A stretch of DNA of 64,000 nucleotides, taken from positions 2,162,052 to 2,226,051 of the forward strand of contig NZ_KB900536.1 in the NCBI RefSeq assembly GCF_000378965.1. Direction: 5' to 3'. Below are positions 1 to 7,324 of this stretch, in pieces; position 1 is the first letter of the stretch; every line of letters starts with the position of its first letter. The translations under genes were made by a program, and so were the position numbers. The notes below the pieces were generated by a model. The model worked only from the letters and a program-made list of their open reading frames with translations. It ran no database searches and was not told where the DNA came from. The DNA is from Thioalkalivibrio thiocyanodenitrificans ARhD 1. GTDB taxonomy: Bacteria; Pseudomonadota; Gammaproteobacteria; Ectothiorhodospirales; Ectothiorhodospiraceae.

Positions 1-253
1 CCCGCGCCCGCTCGCGGTCAAGGCGCACCACCAGGTGGTAGTGGTTGGACATCACCGCGTAGGCGCAGATATCGACCGCAAAGACAGCGGCCAGCGCCTC
101 CAGCCGCTCCAGCACCCAGCCCTTGCGGTGCTCGTAGCTCTTTCCCGAGAACGAATCCTGTCCGCACAGATAGGCCCGGCGCACGCAGCGCGCGATGCAG
201 TGGTAGTAGGGGGTGGTCTCCGGATCAACGAGTTCCCTTCTGGCTCGGGTCAT
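1..253 (-). CDS. Y1 (HUH) transposase, REP-associated type, cut by the window edge
   Basis: The reading frame starts at an ATG at 253-251 behind a strong AAGGAG site and runs off the left edge after 84 codons. It contains the HUH metal-binding signature NHYHLVV (His71 and His73) and the N-terminal pattern of IS200-like/TnpA-REP proteins, including TPYYHCIARC. These enzymes nick single-stranded DNA at hairpins through a tyrosine that lies further along and is not visible here. Short direct repeats sit just upstream of its start. Family assignment is from motifs; the catalytic tyrosine cannot be checked in this window. Confidence 0.85.
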   Translation of the reverse strand, partial: MTRARRELVDPETTPYYHCIARCVRRAYLCGQDSFSGKSYEHRKGWVLERLEALAAVFAVDICAYAVMSNHYHLVVRLDRERAR

Positions 254-330
254 AGGAATGCTCCTTATTCCTTGATTGGATTGACGGATCAGAGGCTAGG
301 CGGCTCGGGTGGGGGTGTCAACCAAATGAT

Positions 331-382
331 GGGTGTCCTCTTGATCCTGCTGGGTGTCCTCTTGTTCGTTCTCTTGTTCGTT
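331..382. repeat. Short direct repeats upstream of the Y1 transposase
   Basis: GGGTGTCCTCTTG occurs twice (331-343 and 352-364), followed by two copies of CTTGTTCGTT (361-370 and 373-382). The pairs lie between the transposase start and the last integron attC-like site. They may be part of the end structure of the transposase unit; that is inference. Confidence 0.5.
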
Positions 383-392
383 ATTCGACAGT

Positions 393-463
393 CTCAACGC
401 CGAGCTAAAGGGCACCAATGGCACGTAGCGGAATTGGCGTCCATTTTGAGCGTCGCGTTATGT
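393..463 (-). other. attC-like recombination site behind the second integron cassette
   Basis: Read on the minus strand, the segment begins TAACGC (460-455) and ends GGCGTTGAG (401-393). AACGC pairs with GCGTT at the outside. GCT-C-AAA pairs with TTTAGC leaving one unpaired base, and CCAAT pairs with ATTGG near the tip. This outer R''/R' pairing with an extrahelical base is the attC layout. It starts two bases beyond the stop-proximal end of the repeat-protein gene. Pairing was done by eye. Confidence 0.6.
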
Positions 464-465
464 GG

Positions 466-687
466 TTACGAGAAATCAAAAACAACGCAACCGTTCCCTG
501 CTGCGGCAATGCTACGAAGATCAGTTGTAGACTTTTTGCCGGCATTAGTAATTACGATTTGGGCTTGCTTGTTGCTTGCGGCAGAAGCGATGCTCCTTAA
601 GTCGGTAGTGGAATAATTTTCTGCATCAATAATCATCCCCCCACCTGCGGCTGCGATACTTCTTAGGTCTGTTGTTGACTTTCCCAT
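466..687 (-). CDS. Small protein of three helix-strand repeats (integron cassette)
   Basis: The 73-residue protein is almost entirely three copies of a repeat that starts with the identical nonapeptide STTDLRSIA at residues 4, 26 and 53. Each copy is followed by a short hydrophobic strand-like segment (GMIID, AQIVIT, CVVFDF). The DNA copies use different synonymous codons at most positions, so the protein sequence is being conserved. A TGGAGA ribosome site lies 8 bases before the ATG. The gene is AT-richer than its surroundings and sits between two attC-like sites, so it is an integron cassette. I do not recognise the family. It has no signal peptide or membrane segment. Function unknown. Confidence 0.75.
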   Translation of the reverse strand: MGKSTTDLRSIAAAGGGMIIDAENYSTTDLRSIASAASNKQAQIVITNAGKKSTTDLRSIAAAGNGCVVFDFS

Positions 688-716
688 GTTTCAGTCTCCA
701 TTAGTTTGTTTTAATC

Positions 717-764
717 ACATAACACCGCATTCACCAGCCGGTCCGGTGCAATGCCTTGTTAAAT
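717..764 (-). other. attC site behind the first integron cassette
   Basis: On the minus strand the site runs from TTTAAC (763-758) to GTTATG (723-718). GCATT-G-CACC pairs with GGTG-AATGC, leaving one extrahelical G, and the outer AACA pairs with TGTT. Length, imperfect symmetry and core triplets AAC/GTT fit attC. The last codons (ALHRTGW) and stop of the zinc-finger gene lie inside the site, as is common for cassettes. Confidence 0.8.
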
Positions 765-1108
765 TTTACTTTTTTGTACTTACTGTATGCACGATGCCCA
801 TGTTGTTTTTTTATATGCCTGCCTAACTTCTTCCGCCCGGTATGCGACTCATTGCATATAGGGCAAGCCATCAAGTTGTGACAGATAAAATGGTGCCTAC
901 CCATATTCTTTGGCAAGACCTTTTGTCCACATTTGTCACACGACTCTCTCAGGTCGGGCTTGCTGCGCGGAGCGGTCTCTTTCTTCAATGCCGACTTCAG
1001 AACCCCCCTAAATGTTCTCATCTCTGGAGCCGAACATATACCATGATTAGGCTGCTCTTTCTTGGCCCTATCCAATCTATTTTGCTTTTCGTGATCAAAT
1101 TTGGTCAT
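731..1108 (-). CDS. Tandem C2H2 zinc-finger small protein (integron cassette)
   Basis: The 125-residue basic protein has two consecutive C2H2 patterns. The first is CDKC with a later HHFICH (C-x2-C-x12-H-x3-H). The second is CPIC with a later HIKKQH (C-x2-C-x12-H-x4-H). The spacing is that of classical nucleic-acid-binding zinc fingers, unusual in bacteria outside the Ros/MucR type. The N-terminal half is charged and probably disordered. The ATG at 1108 has only a weak ribosome site, so the start is uncertain. The gene is the first cassette after the integrase, and its C-terminus is encoded by attC. DNA or RNA binding is inferred from the fingers; no target is known. Confidence 0.75.
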   Translation of the reverse strand: MTKFDHEKQNRLDRAKKEQPNHGICSAPEMRTFRGVLKSALKKETAPRSKPDLRESCDKCGQKVLPKNMGRHHFICHNLMACPICNESHTGRKKLGRHIKKQHGHRAYSKYKKVKFNKALHRTGW

Positions 1109-1109
1109 A

Positions 1110-1200
1110 GAAATTTAACTAGATTTCTGCCACAGATGTGGCGTGTTGTAACACGACAAAATCGCCGCACAATCTTCCACGCCGTTCGCAGCCCATTGAA
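1110..1200 (-). other. Probable attI region of the relic integron
   Basis: Between the integrase remnant and the first cassette, the minus strand carries GTTACAAC inside the 14-bp palindrome CGTGTTACAACACG, followed by GCCACATCTGTGGC. The GTT triplet is a plausible cassette junction near 1145. Assigned by position; attI sites have weak consensus. Confidence 0.35.
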
Positions 1201-1255
1201 TATCCAGAATGCAGGTTGCACAAACACTGCAATAATTCACGGAGGAAACACTGCC

Positions 1256-1438
1256 ATGGAGGCACCCCCTCAGCCGCGGCTGCTCGACCAGGTTCGGGAG
1301 CGTTGCCGCGTCAAGCATTACAACCTGTGTACCGAGCAGGAACTGCTGGGGCACAGCGTCGTGCGCACGACGCAGATCTACACCCACGTGCTCAACCGGG
1401 GCGGGCTGGCGGTGCGCAGCCCGCTGGATGCGGGCTGA
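1256..1438 (+). pseudogene. intI: Integron integrase remnant with in-frame internal deletion
   Basis: A GGAGGA site precedes an ATG opening a 60-codon frame. The first 28 residues ([17 protein letters not shown]) match the N-terminus of IntI tyrosine recombinases. The last 33 ([19 protein letters not shown], ending [13 protein letters not shown]) match the extreme C-terminus, including the catalytic tyrosine in QIYTHV. Roughly 250 residues between them are missing, with the join at TEQ/ELLGHS in frame. The catalytic Arg-His box is largely gone, so recombinase activity is not expected. It reads away from the two cassettes, the normal integron geometry. Confidence 0.85.
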
Positions 1439-1651
1439 ATGCGGTGCGGCTGTCGGGGGCATGAATAGGGCCACTCCCTGTGTGCCTTTTGTGAACTTTA
1501 GCCCTTCGGGCCCCGGGGTGGCAAACCGCATGCGGTGATCACTTCCTGATGCGGGCTAAAACGCCGGGCAGCTGGGGCTAACAGTTCATCCCTTGTTTCC
1601 CCGGCACGTAACGCAGGCGCGCTGGGTAAGGGGGCTATCGGGCATGTGCGT

Positions 1652-1678
1652 TCGCCCAGAGGACTGGGCTCCTACGGG
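1652..1678 (-). repeat. REP-like GTAGGAGCCC element
   Basis: On the minus strand this reads CCCGTAGGAGCCCAGTCCTC followed by TGGGCGA. It matches elements at 32293 and 44672. It is the only structure seen in the otherwise gene-free 1439-1721. Confidence 0.5.
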
Positions 1679-1721
1679 TGTGGTTTTGTGCCAAGTTTGC
1701 TGGAGAGGGGAGCGCTCAGGC

Positions 1722-2369
1722 TCAGTCCTCCTCTCCATAGTTGATCACCGCGAGAAAGCGGATGGGCACCTTGATCAGGCGCTCGGGTCCGTGGGGGATA
1801 CTGCCCTTGAAGGTGAGTGAGTCGCCCGGTTCCAAGATGTAGGTGTTGCGCCCGTGCCGATACTCGATCTTTCCCTCCAGCATGTAGATGAACTCCACGC
1901 CGGGATGGGTGAAGGTGGGGAACACCTCGCTGGCGTCGTCCATGGTGATGAGGAAGGGTTCCACCTGCTTGCGCGGGCCCTGGTCGTAGGCGAGCAGATG
2001 ATACGTGTGGCCGCGCCGGGTGCCGCGGCGCACCACTTCGAGACCCTCGCCGGCCTTGACGTGCTGGGCGCCGCCTTCGGGGACGTCGAGGTTCTTGAAA
2101 AGCTGCGCCAGTGTCATGCCGAGTGCGGCGGCGAGGCGGCGCAGGGTGTCGAGGCTGGGGGAGACCTGGCCGTTCTCGATCTTGGAGAGCATGCCGCGGC
2201 TGACACCGGCAAGCCCCGCAACGTCGGCGATGGTGAGCGACTGGGCCTGGCGCCTTTCGCGCAGCACGAGGCCGATGTAGCGATCGAGGCCGCTGTCGCC
2301 GGCCTGGGGGACTTCGGGCGGCACCGTCACCGGTTGCACGACTTCGATCTTGCGTTTGGCGCGGGTCAC
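1722..2369 (-). CDS. XRE-family regulator with C-terminal cupin domain
   Basis: The 215-residue protein has a helix-turn-helix of the XRE/Cro type at about residues 31-91 (ending in the IENGQVSPSLDTL recognition region) and a cupin_2 barrel at about 140-210. The architecture is that of small-molecule-sensing repressors such as PuuR. It starts with GTG ten bases after mgsC and is the last gene of the N-methylglutamate operon, so it probably controls that operon in response to methylamine or a pathway intermediate. The palindrome at 13378-13394 is a candidate operator. The ligand is unknown. Confidence 0.85.
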   Translation of the reverse strand: MTRAKRKIEVVQPVTVPPEVPQAGDSGLDRYIGLVLRERRQAQSLTIADVAGLAGVSRGMLSKIENGQVSPSLDTLRRLAAALGMTLAQLFKNLDVPEGGAQHVKAGEGLEVVRRGTRRGHTYHLLAYDQGPRKQVEPFLITMDDASEVFPTFTHPGVEFIYMLEGKIEYRHGRNTYILEPGDSLTFKGSIPHGPERLIKVPIRFLAVINYGEED

Positions 2370-2379
2370 GGTTCTGCGC

Positions 2380-3738
2380 TCAATAGCCGCTGTGTCCGGG
2401 GATCCAGTCGGTGCCGGCCAGCGGGATCTTCGCCATGGCGGCCGCCTCGATGGTGAGCGCGGCCAGGTCCTCGCGCTCCAGGTTGTGCACGTTGGACTTG
2501 CCGCAGGCGCGCGCCAGCGTGGTGAGTTCCATGGTGAGCGTTTGCAGGTAGTTCTTCACCCGGCGCGCGCCCCAGTCCACGTCCAGACGCTGCTCGAGCT
2601 CGGGCGTCTGGGTGGCGATGCCCACCGGGCACAGGCCCGTGTGGCAGTGATGGCAGTAGCCGGGGGCCGTGCCGATGGCGGCGTAGTCATCCGTGGCGTC
2701 CACCAGTTGGCCGTTCATGTGGTAGTGCCGGGCGTTGCAGCCCAGCGCCATCATGGCGGCCTGTCCGATGGACACGGCGTCGGCGCCCATGGCGAGCGCC
2801 TTGGCCACATCCGCGCCGCTGCGGATACCGCCGGAGATGATGAGCTGCACCTCGCCCACCTTGTCGATCTCCTCCAGGGCCTCCACGGCCTGGCGCAGGG
2901 CGGCGAGCGTGGGGATGCCGGCGTGTTCGATGAACACCTGCTGGGTGGCGGCGGTGCCGCCCTGCATGCCGTCCACCACCACCACGTCGGCGCCGGCGGC
3001 GACGGCCAGCTTCACGTCGTTCTTCACGCGCGTGGCCCCGATCTTCACGTAGACGGGCAGCTGCCAGTCGGTGAGTTCGCGAAGCTCGGAGAGCTTGATG
3101 GCGAGATCGTCGGAGCCGGTCCAGTCCGGGTGTCGGCAGGCGGAGCGCTGGTCGATACCTTCGGGCAGCGTGCGCATGCCGGCCACGCGCGGGCTGATCT
3201 TCTGGCCCAGCAGCATGCCCCCGCCGCCGGGCTTGGCGCCCTGCCCGACCACCAGCTCGATGGCGTCGGCCTGCCGCAGGTCATCGGGATTGAAGCCGTA
3301 GCGCGACGGCAGGCACTGGTAGACCAGCGTCTTTGACGAGCGGCGCTCTTCCGGGGTCATGCCGCCATCGCCGGTGGTGGTGGAGGTGCCCATCTCGCCC
3401 GCGGCGCGGCCGAGCGCGTCCTTGGCCTGGGCGGTGAGCGCGCCGAAGCTCATGCCGGCGATGGTGATGGGGATGCCGAGCTCGATGGGCTTCTTCGCGA
3501 AGCGGGTGCCGAGCACCGTCTTCGTCTCGCACTTCTCCCGGTAGCCCTCCAGCGGATAGCGCGAGGCCGATGCGGTGAGGAAGGTGAGATCGTCGAAGGT
3601 GGGCACGCGGCGCTTGGCGCCCAGCCCGCGGATCTCGTAGAGCCCGTGCTCGGCGGCCTGCTGGATGTAGTGCAGCGTGGCGTCGCCGTAGGTGTAGTTG
3701 GGCTCGATGTAGACGGGCTTGTCGGTGGGCTTGGACAT
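2380..3738 (-). CDS. mgsC: N-methylglutamate synthase subunit C (FMN/Fe-S glutamate-synthase domain)
   Basis: The 452-residue protein belongs to the glutamate-synthase large-subunit FMN domain family. It has the flavin barrel motif SGGIRSGADVAKALAMGADA and the cysteine cluster CHHCHTGLCPVGI for an iron-sulfur centre. With MgsA and MgsB it makes N-methylglutamate from gamma-glutamylmethylamide and 2-oxoglutarate (family knowledge). The ATG at 3738 gives the usual start MSKPTDKP and follows mgsB by four bases. A longer upstream frame overlaps mgsB and is not plausible. Confidence 0.9.
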   Translation of the reverse strand: MSKPTDKPVYIEPNYTYGDATLHYIQQAAEHGLYEIRGLGAKRRVPTFDDLTFLTASASRYPLEGYREKCETKTVLGTRFAKKPIELGIPITIAGMSFGALTAQAKDALGRAAGEMGTSTTTGDGGMTPEERRSSKTLVYQCLPSRYGFNPDDLRQADAIELVVGQGAKPGGGGMLLGQKISPRVAGMRTLPEGIDQRSACRHPDWTGSDDLAIKLSELRELTDWQLPVYVKIGATRVKNDVKLAVAAGADVVVVDGMQGGTAATQQVFIEHAGIPTLAALRQAVEALEEIDKVGEVQLIISGGIRSGADVAKALAMGADAVSIGQAAMMALGCNARHYHMNGQLVDATDDYAAIGTAPGYCHHCHTGLCPVGIATQTPELEQRLDVDWGARRVKNYLQTLTMELTTLARACGKSNVHNLEREDLAALTIEAAAMAKIPLAGTDWIPGHSGY

Positions 3739-3742
3739 GGGA

Positions 3743-4453
3743 TCAGTACTCCTGGTGATGATCGGCGTTCCAGTGGTACAGGGTGCGCGCGGAGGCGACG
3801 CGCCTGAACGCCTTCGGATCGTGATCGAAACCGGCCTTGTCCAGCAGGGCCGCCACGCGGGCGTAGTCCTCCTCGCCCATGGGCTCCTCCTGGGCATCGG
3901 CGCCGAGACCGCGGATCTCGCCGCGCACGTAGATCACGGCCTCGTAGAGCGAATCCCCCAGGCCCGCGTCCGCGTCGCCGCAGACCACCAGCGTGCCGAG
4001 CTGGGCCATGAACGCGGACATGTGCCCGACGCTGCCTCCCACCACGATGTCGCAGCCCTTCATGGAGATGCCGCAGCGCGAGGAGGCATCGCCCTCGATG
4101 ACCACCAGGCCGCCGTGGCCCGAGGCCCCCGCGCACTCGGAGGCGTTGCCCTTCACGCGGATGCTGCCGGACATGATGTTCTCGCCCACGCTCCAGCCCA
4201 CGTTGCCGTGCACGGTGATACGCGCCTGCTTGTTCATGCCGCCGATGAAGTAGCCGGCGTGGCCGCGGATGTCCACGGTCACCGGTGCATCCATGCCCAC
4301 GGCGATGTTGTGGCGGCCGTTGGGGTTGAGCACCTCGATGTGTTCGACGCCGCTTGCGGCGAGATCGTGGTGCAGGAACTGGTTCAGGTCGCGCACCGTC
4401 GACTCGTCCAGGTCGAAGCGCACGGCCTTGTCGGTGTCGGTTATCGTCTCCAC
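3743..4453 (-). CDS. mgsB: N-methylglutamate synthase subunit B (GXGXG domain)
   Basis: The 236-residue protein is a free-standing version of the C-terminal beta-helix (GXGXG) domain of glutamate synthase, with repeating glycine-rich turns such as GMDAPVTVDIRGHAGYFIGG. It structures the ammonia/methylamine transfer complex with MgsA and MgsC. The likely start is GTG at 4453, which overlaps the end of mgsA by 13 bases with GAGGAG eight bases upstream. This start gives VETITDTDKAVRFDLD. Tight coupling to both neighbours supports one complex. Confidence 0.9.
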   Translation of the reverse strand: METITDTDKAVRFDLDESTVRDLNQFLHHDLAASGVEHIEVLNPNGRHNIAVGMDAPVTVDIRGHAGYFIGGMNKQARITVHGNVGWSVGENIMSGSIRVKGNASECAGASGHGGLVVIEGDASSRCGISMKGCDIVVGGSVGHMSAFMAQLGTLVVCGDADAGLGDSLYEAVIYVRGEIRGLGADAQEEPMGEEDYARVAALLDKAGFDHDPKAFRRVASARTLYHWNADHHQEY

Positions 4454-5331
4454 GTGTAGATCTCCTCGGGCCGGGGCTCGAACAGGGCCGCCTCCTTCAC
4501 CCCGGGCAGGTGGGCAAGCGCGCGGTACTCGGAACCGATGGCCACGTAGTCGTCGGTCTCGGCCACCACGGCGGGCTTGCAGGCGAACGAGTCGCGCACC
4601 AGGGCGAGTTCGTCGCGGGTGGCCATGAGCAGGGTGTAGAAACCGTCCAGCACGGAGAAGCCCTCCGCGAGCGCGGTCTCCAGGCCGTCGCCCTCGCGCA
4701 GGCGCCATTCCAGGAAACGGCAGGCGGCCTCGGTGTCGTTGTCGGTCTCGAAGCGGATGCCCTTGCGCTCCAGCCTGCGGCGGATCTTGTAGGGGTTGGA
4801 CAGCGAGCCGTTGTGCACCAGGCAGAAGTCCTCGCCCGCGGTGAAGGGATGGGCGTGGGCCGGGGTGATGGCCGACTCCGTGGCCATGCGCGTGTGGCCC
4901 ACGGCGTGGCTGCCGGTGAGCGCCGGGAAGTCATAACGCCCGGCGATCTCCGCCGGGTGGCCGGCGTCCTTGTAGATGTCCATGAAACGCCCGGCCGAGA
5001 GCACGTGCAGTTGCGGGAAGTGCTCGGCCATCCAGCGGCGCAGGGTGTCCGGGCCCACGTCCAGGTAGAGGCGCGCGTAGCGGCCCCGGGACTCGATGCG
5101 CGGCGTGGGCACCAGGGCCTCGTCCAGGGCGCGCTCGAGCGCATCCCAGTCGAACTGCGCATCCTCGGCGAACAGGCTGTACTTCTCGCCCCGGTCCCGG
5201 TCCGCGAACACGGCCAGCCCGGCGGAGTCCGGCCCGCGCTCGGCCATGCTCACCAGCATGGGCGTCACCAGCGTGCCGAGACCGTCCTTGAGCGCCGGGT
5301 TCTTGAGCAACAATCCTACGATCCCACACAT
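4441..5331 (-). CDS. mgsA: N-methylglutamate synthase subunit A (class II glutamine amidotransferase)
   Basis: The start at 5331 gives MCGIVGLLLKNP, so Cys2 becomes the N-terminal nucleophile after methionine removal, the defining feature of Ntn-type class II amidotransferases. HNGSLSNPYKIRR is the matching Asn/Gly active-site segment. In this pathway it acts on gamma-glutamylmethylamide instead of glutamine, releasing methylamine to the synthase partners (family knowledge). The protein is 296 residues long. It lies between gmaS and mgsB in the operon. Confidence 0.92.
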   Translation of the reverse strand: MCGIVGLLLKNPALKDGLGTLVTPMLVSMAERGPDSAGLAVFADRDRGEKYSLFAEDAQFDWDALERALDEALVPTPRIESRGRYARLYLDVGPDTLRRWMAEHFPQLHVLSAGRFMDIYKDAGHPAEIAGRYDFPALTGSHAVGHTRMATESAITPAHAHPFTAGEDFCLVHNGSLSNPYKIRRRLERKGIRFETDNDTEAACRFLEWRLREGDGLETALAEGFSVLDGFYTLLMATRDELALVRDSFACKPAVVAETDDYVAIGSEYRALAHLPGVKEAALFEPRPEEIYTWRR

Positions 5332-5348
5332 GGGGGAAATCTCCTCGA

Positions 5349-6683
5349 TCAGTAAAATTCCACGTAGCGGCTGAGTTCCCAGTCGGACACATGGCGGGAA
5401 TACTCCACCCACTCCATGTTCTTCAGCTCGACGAACTCGTCGATGAACGCCTGTCCGAGTTGCTCGGCAAACAGCGTGTCCTTGCGCAGGGTCTCGATGG
5501 CCTCGTGCAGACTCTGCGGCAGGGTCTCGATGCCCTTCTCGGCAAGCTCCGTGGGGCTGAAGTCGTAGAAGTTGAAGTTCTGCGGCTCGCCCGGCTCCAG
5601 CTTGCGGTCCACGCCGTCGAGACCGGCGGCGATCACGGCAGCGGCGGCCAGGTAGGGGTTGCAGGCGCCGTCACCCAGGCGCAGTTCCAGACGCCCCTGG
5701 GGCACGCGCACCATGGAGGTGCGGTTGTTGTCGCCGTAGGAGATGAACGCCGGGGCCCAGGTGGCGCCGGAGAGTGCGCGGCCCACCACAAGGCGCTTGT
5801 AGGAATTGACGCTGGGCGCCATGAGCGCGGTGAGCGCCGGGGCGTGTTCCATCAGGCCCGCCATGAAGTGATAGGCGGTCTTCGACAGCGACAGCCCGCG
5901 CGGGTCGGACGGCTCCTCGAAGATGTTGGGGTTGGTCTCGTCGGCGATGGAGATGTGCATGTGCATGCCGTTGCCCGTGCGGTTGGAGAAGGGCTTGGGC
6001 ATGAAGGAGCAGATGAGTCCCAGCTGGTTTGCGATCTCGCCGGCGGCCATGCGGAAGAACACGTAGCGGTCGGCGGAGGTCATGCAGTCGGAGTAGGTGT
6101 AGTTGATCTCGAACTGACCGTTGGCGTCCTCGTGGTCCACCTGGTAAACGTCGAAGTCCACCGCCTGCAGCGACTCCACCAGGCGCTCCAGGAACTCCCG
6201 GGAGCGGGACAGGCCCTTGTAGTCGTAGCAGGGCTTGTCCAGGCGATCGGAATCATCGGCGGGCACGACGCCGCCGTTGCCGTCGCGGCGCAGCAGGCTG
6301 AACTCGGGTTCCAGGCCGGTGTTCATGGTCCAGCCGCGTTCTTTCAGGCGCTTGACCTGCGCGGCGAGGATGTTGCGCGTATCCATCATGTAGGGCTCGC
6401 CGTTGACGAAGCCGTCGCACACGATGCGCGCGTAGCCCGGCTGCCAGGGCACGATGGACAAGGTGCCCAGATCACCGCGCGCCATGTAGTCCGCCTCGTG
6501 GGGGCCCATGCGCAGGCCCCATACGGCAAAGCCCGCAAACCCGGCGCCGTCGGTGAGCACGTCTTCCAGGTGGCTCACTGGCACGGACTTGGTCTTGGCC
6601 ACGCCGTGGATGTCCACGAACTGGGCCAGGATGTACTTCACGTCGTGGCTCTCGAGGTAGGTCTTCGCTTCCTGTGGTGTCAT
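5349..6683 (-). CDS. gmaS: Gamma-glutamylmethylamide synthetase
   Basis: The 444-residue protein belongs to the glutamine synthetase superfamily, type III-like (GlnT/GmaS). The N-terminal beta-grasp ends near [20 protein letters not shown]. The catalytic domain has [18 protein letters not shown] and the ATP/phosphate segment [20 protein letters not shown]. It joins methylamine to glutamate using ATP. The surrounding mgs and mgd genes make GmaS far more likely than a nitrogen-assimilating synthetase. Its ATG overlaps the end of mgdD by four bases. Confidence 0.93.
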   Translation of the reverse strand: MTPQEAKTYLESHDVKYILAQFVDIHGVAKTKSVPVSHLEDVLTDGAGFAGFAVWGLRMGPHEADYMARGDLGTLSIVPWQPGYARIVCDGFVNGEPYMMDTRNILAAQVKRLKERGWTMNTGLEPEFSLLRRDGNGGVVPADDSDRLDKPCYDYKGLSRSREFLERLVESLQAVDFDVYQVDHEDANGQFEINYTYSDCMTSADRYVFFRMAAGEIANQLGLICSFMPKPFSNRTGNGMHMHISIADETNPNIFEEPSDPRGLSLSKTAYHFMAGLMEHAPALTALMAPSVNSYKRLVVGRALSGATWAPAFISYGDNNRTSMVRVPQGRLELRLGDGACNPYLAAAAVIAAGLDGVDRKLEPGEPQNFNFYDFSPTELAEKGIETLPQSLHEAIETLRKDTLFAEQLGQAFIDEFVELKNMEWVEYSRHVSDWELSRYVEFY

Positions 6684-7324
6684 TGTGGATCCTCCCGGAT
6701 GGTGTAGAAATCGGAAAAGCCGATGACTTCCCCCTGCATTTCACGGACCCCGTGCATAAGGGTCTCGAATAGGAATTCGCCGTAACTGGGTTCGCAGCCC
6801 ATGCGGTAGACAGGCCCCGTTTCCACCCGAAGCCAGACGCCCACGCCGGCCACGCGGGTGTAGAGCAGCGCGTCGTCCGCGGCGGAGAGATCCAGCGCGC
6901 AGAACTCCGCCATGAGCATGGCGGCGTGTTCGCCGCCAAGAGCGATCTCCTGATCGTCGCGCGCGAGTATGCGGGTGCCCTTCTCCAGGCCTTCGGGCAG
7001 CGGGCCGAGCCGCTCGGCGAGACCCCCGTCGGGACCGTCGTGGAGCAGATACTCGGCGTTCCCGGTGCGCGCGACGAAACAATCCCGCCCAAGGTCCGGC
7101 AGATCGCGGCAGACGAACCACTCGTCCGGCACGGTCAGGCCGCGGCCCGCGAGCCAGCCGGCGGCATCGCCGCCCTTGACCAGCACCCGGGTCAGCGGAC
7201 TCAGGTCGGCGAGCCAGGTTCCCGGCATGCGCGGCGCCTGGAGCGGTGTGGTCATCTCCATGGCCTTGCCCCAACGAAAACCGTTTCGGGGAAGGATGTC
7301 GTGGGCGGGGCTAAGACGGGTCAT
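6680..7324 (-). CDS. mgdD: N-methylglutamate dehydrogenase subunit D (sarcosine oxidase gamma-like)
   Basis: The 214-residue protein matches the gamma subunit of heterotetrameric sarcosine oxidase, a GcvT-like fold without its own catalytic centre. It starts at 7324 within an ATGA overlap with mgdC. This family is poorly conserved, so assignment rests partly on position between mgdC and gmaS and on the YLLHDGP and [12 protein letters not shown] segments. It would be the structural fourth subunit of the cytoplasmic dehydrogenase. Confidence 0.85.
   Translation of the reverse strand: MTRLSPAHDILPRNGFRWGKAMEMTTPLQAPRMPGTWLADLSPLTRVLVKGGDAAGWLAGRGLTVPDEWFVCRDLPDLGRDCFVARTGNAEYLLHDGPDGGLAERLGPLPEGLEKGTRILARDDQEIALGGEHAAMLMAEFCALDLSAADDALLYTRVAGVGVWLRVETGPVYRMGCEPSYGEFLFETLMHGVREMQGEVIGFSDFYTIREDPQ

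Noticed and set aside
1115-1531. Minus-strand frame overlapping the integrase remnant
   Set aside because: It spans attI and reads opposite the recognisable IntI fragments, with no homology seen.
5391-6707. Long plus-strand open frame opposite gmaS
   Set aside because: Same GC-driven artefact; the minus strand encodes a clear glutamine-synthetase-family enzyme.
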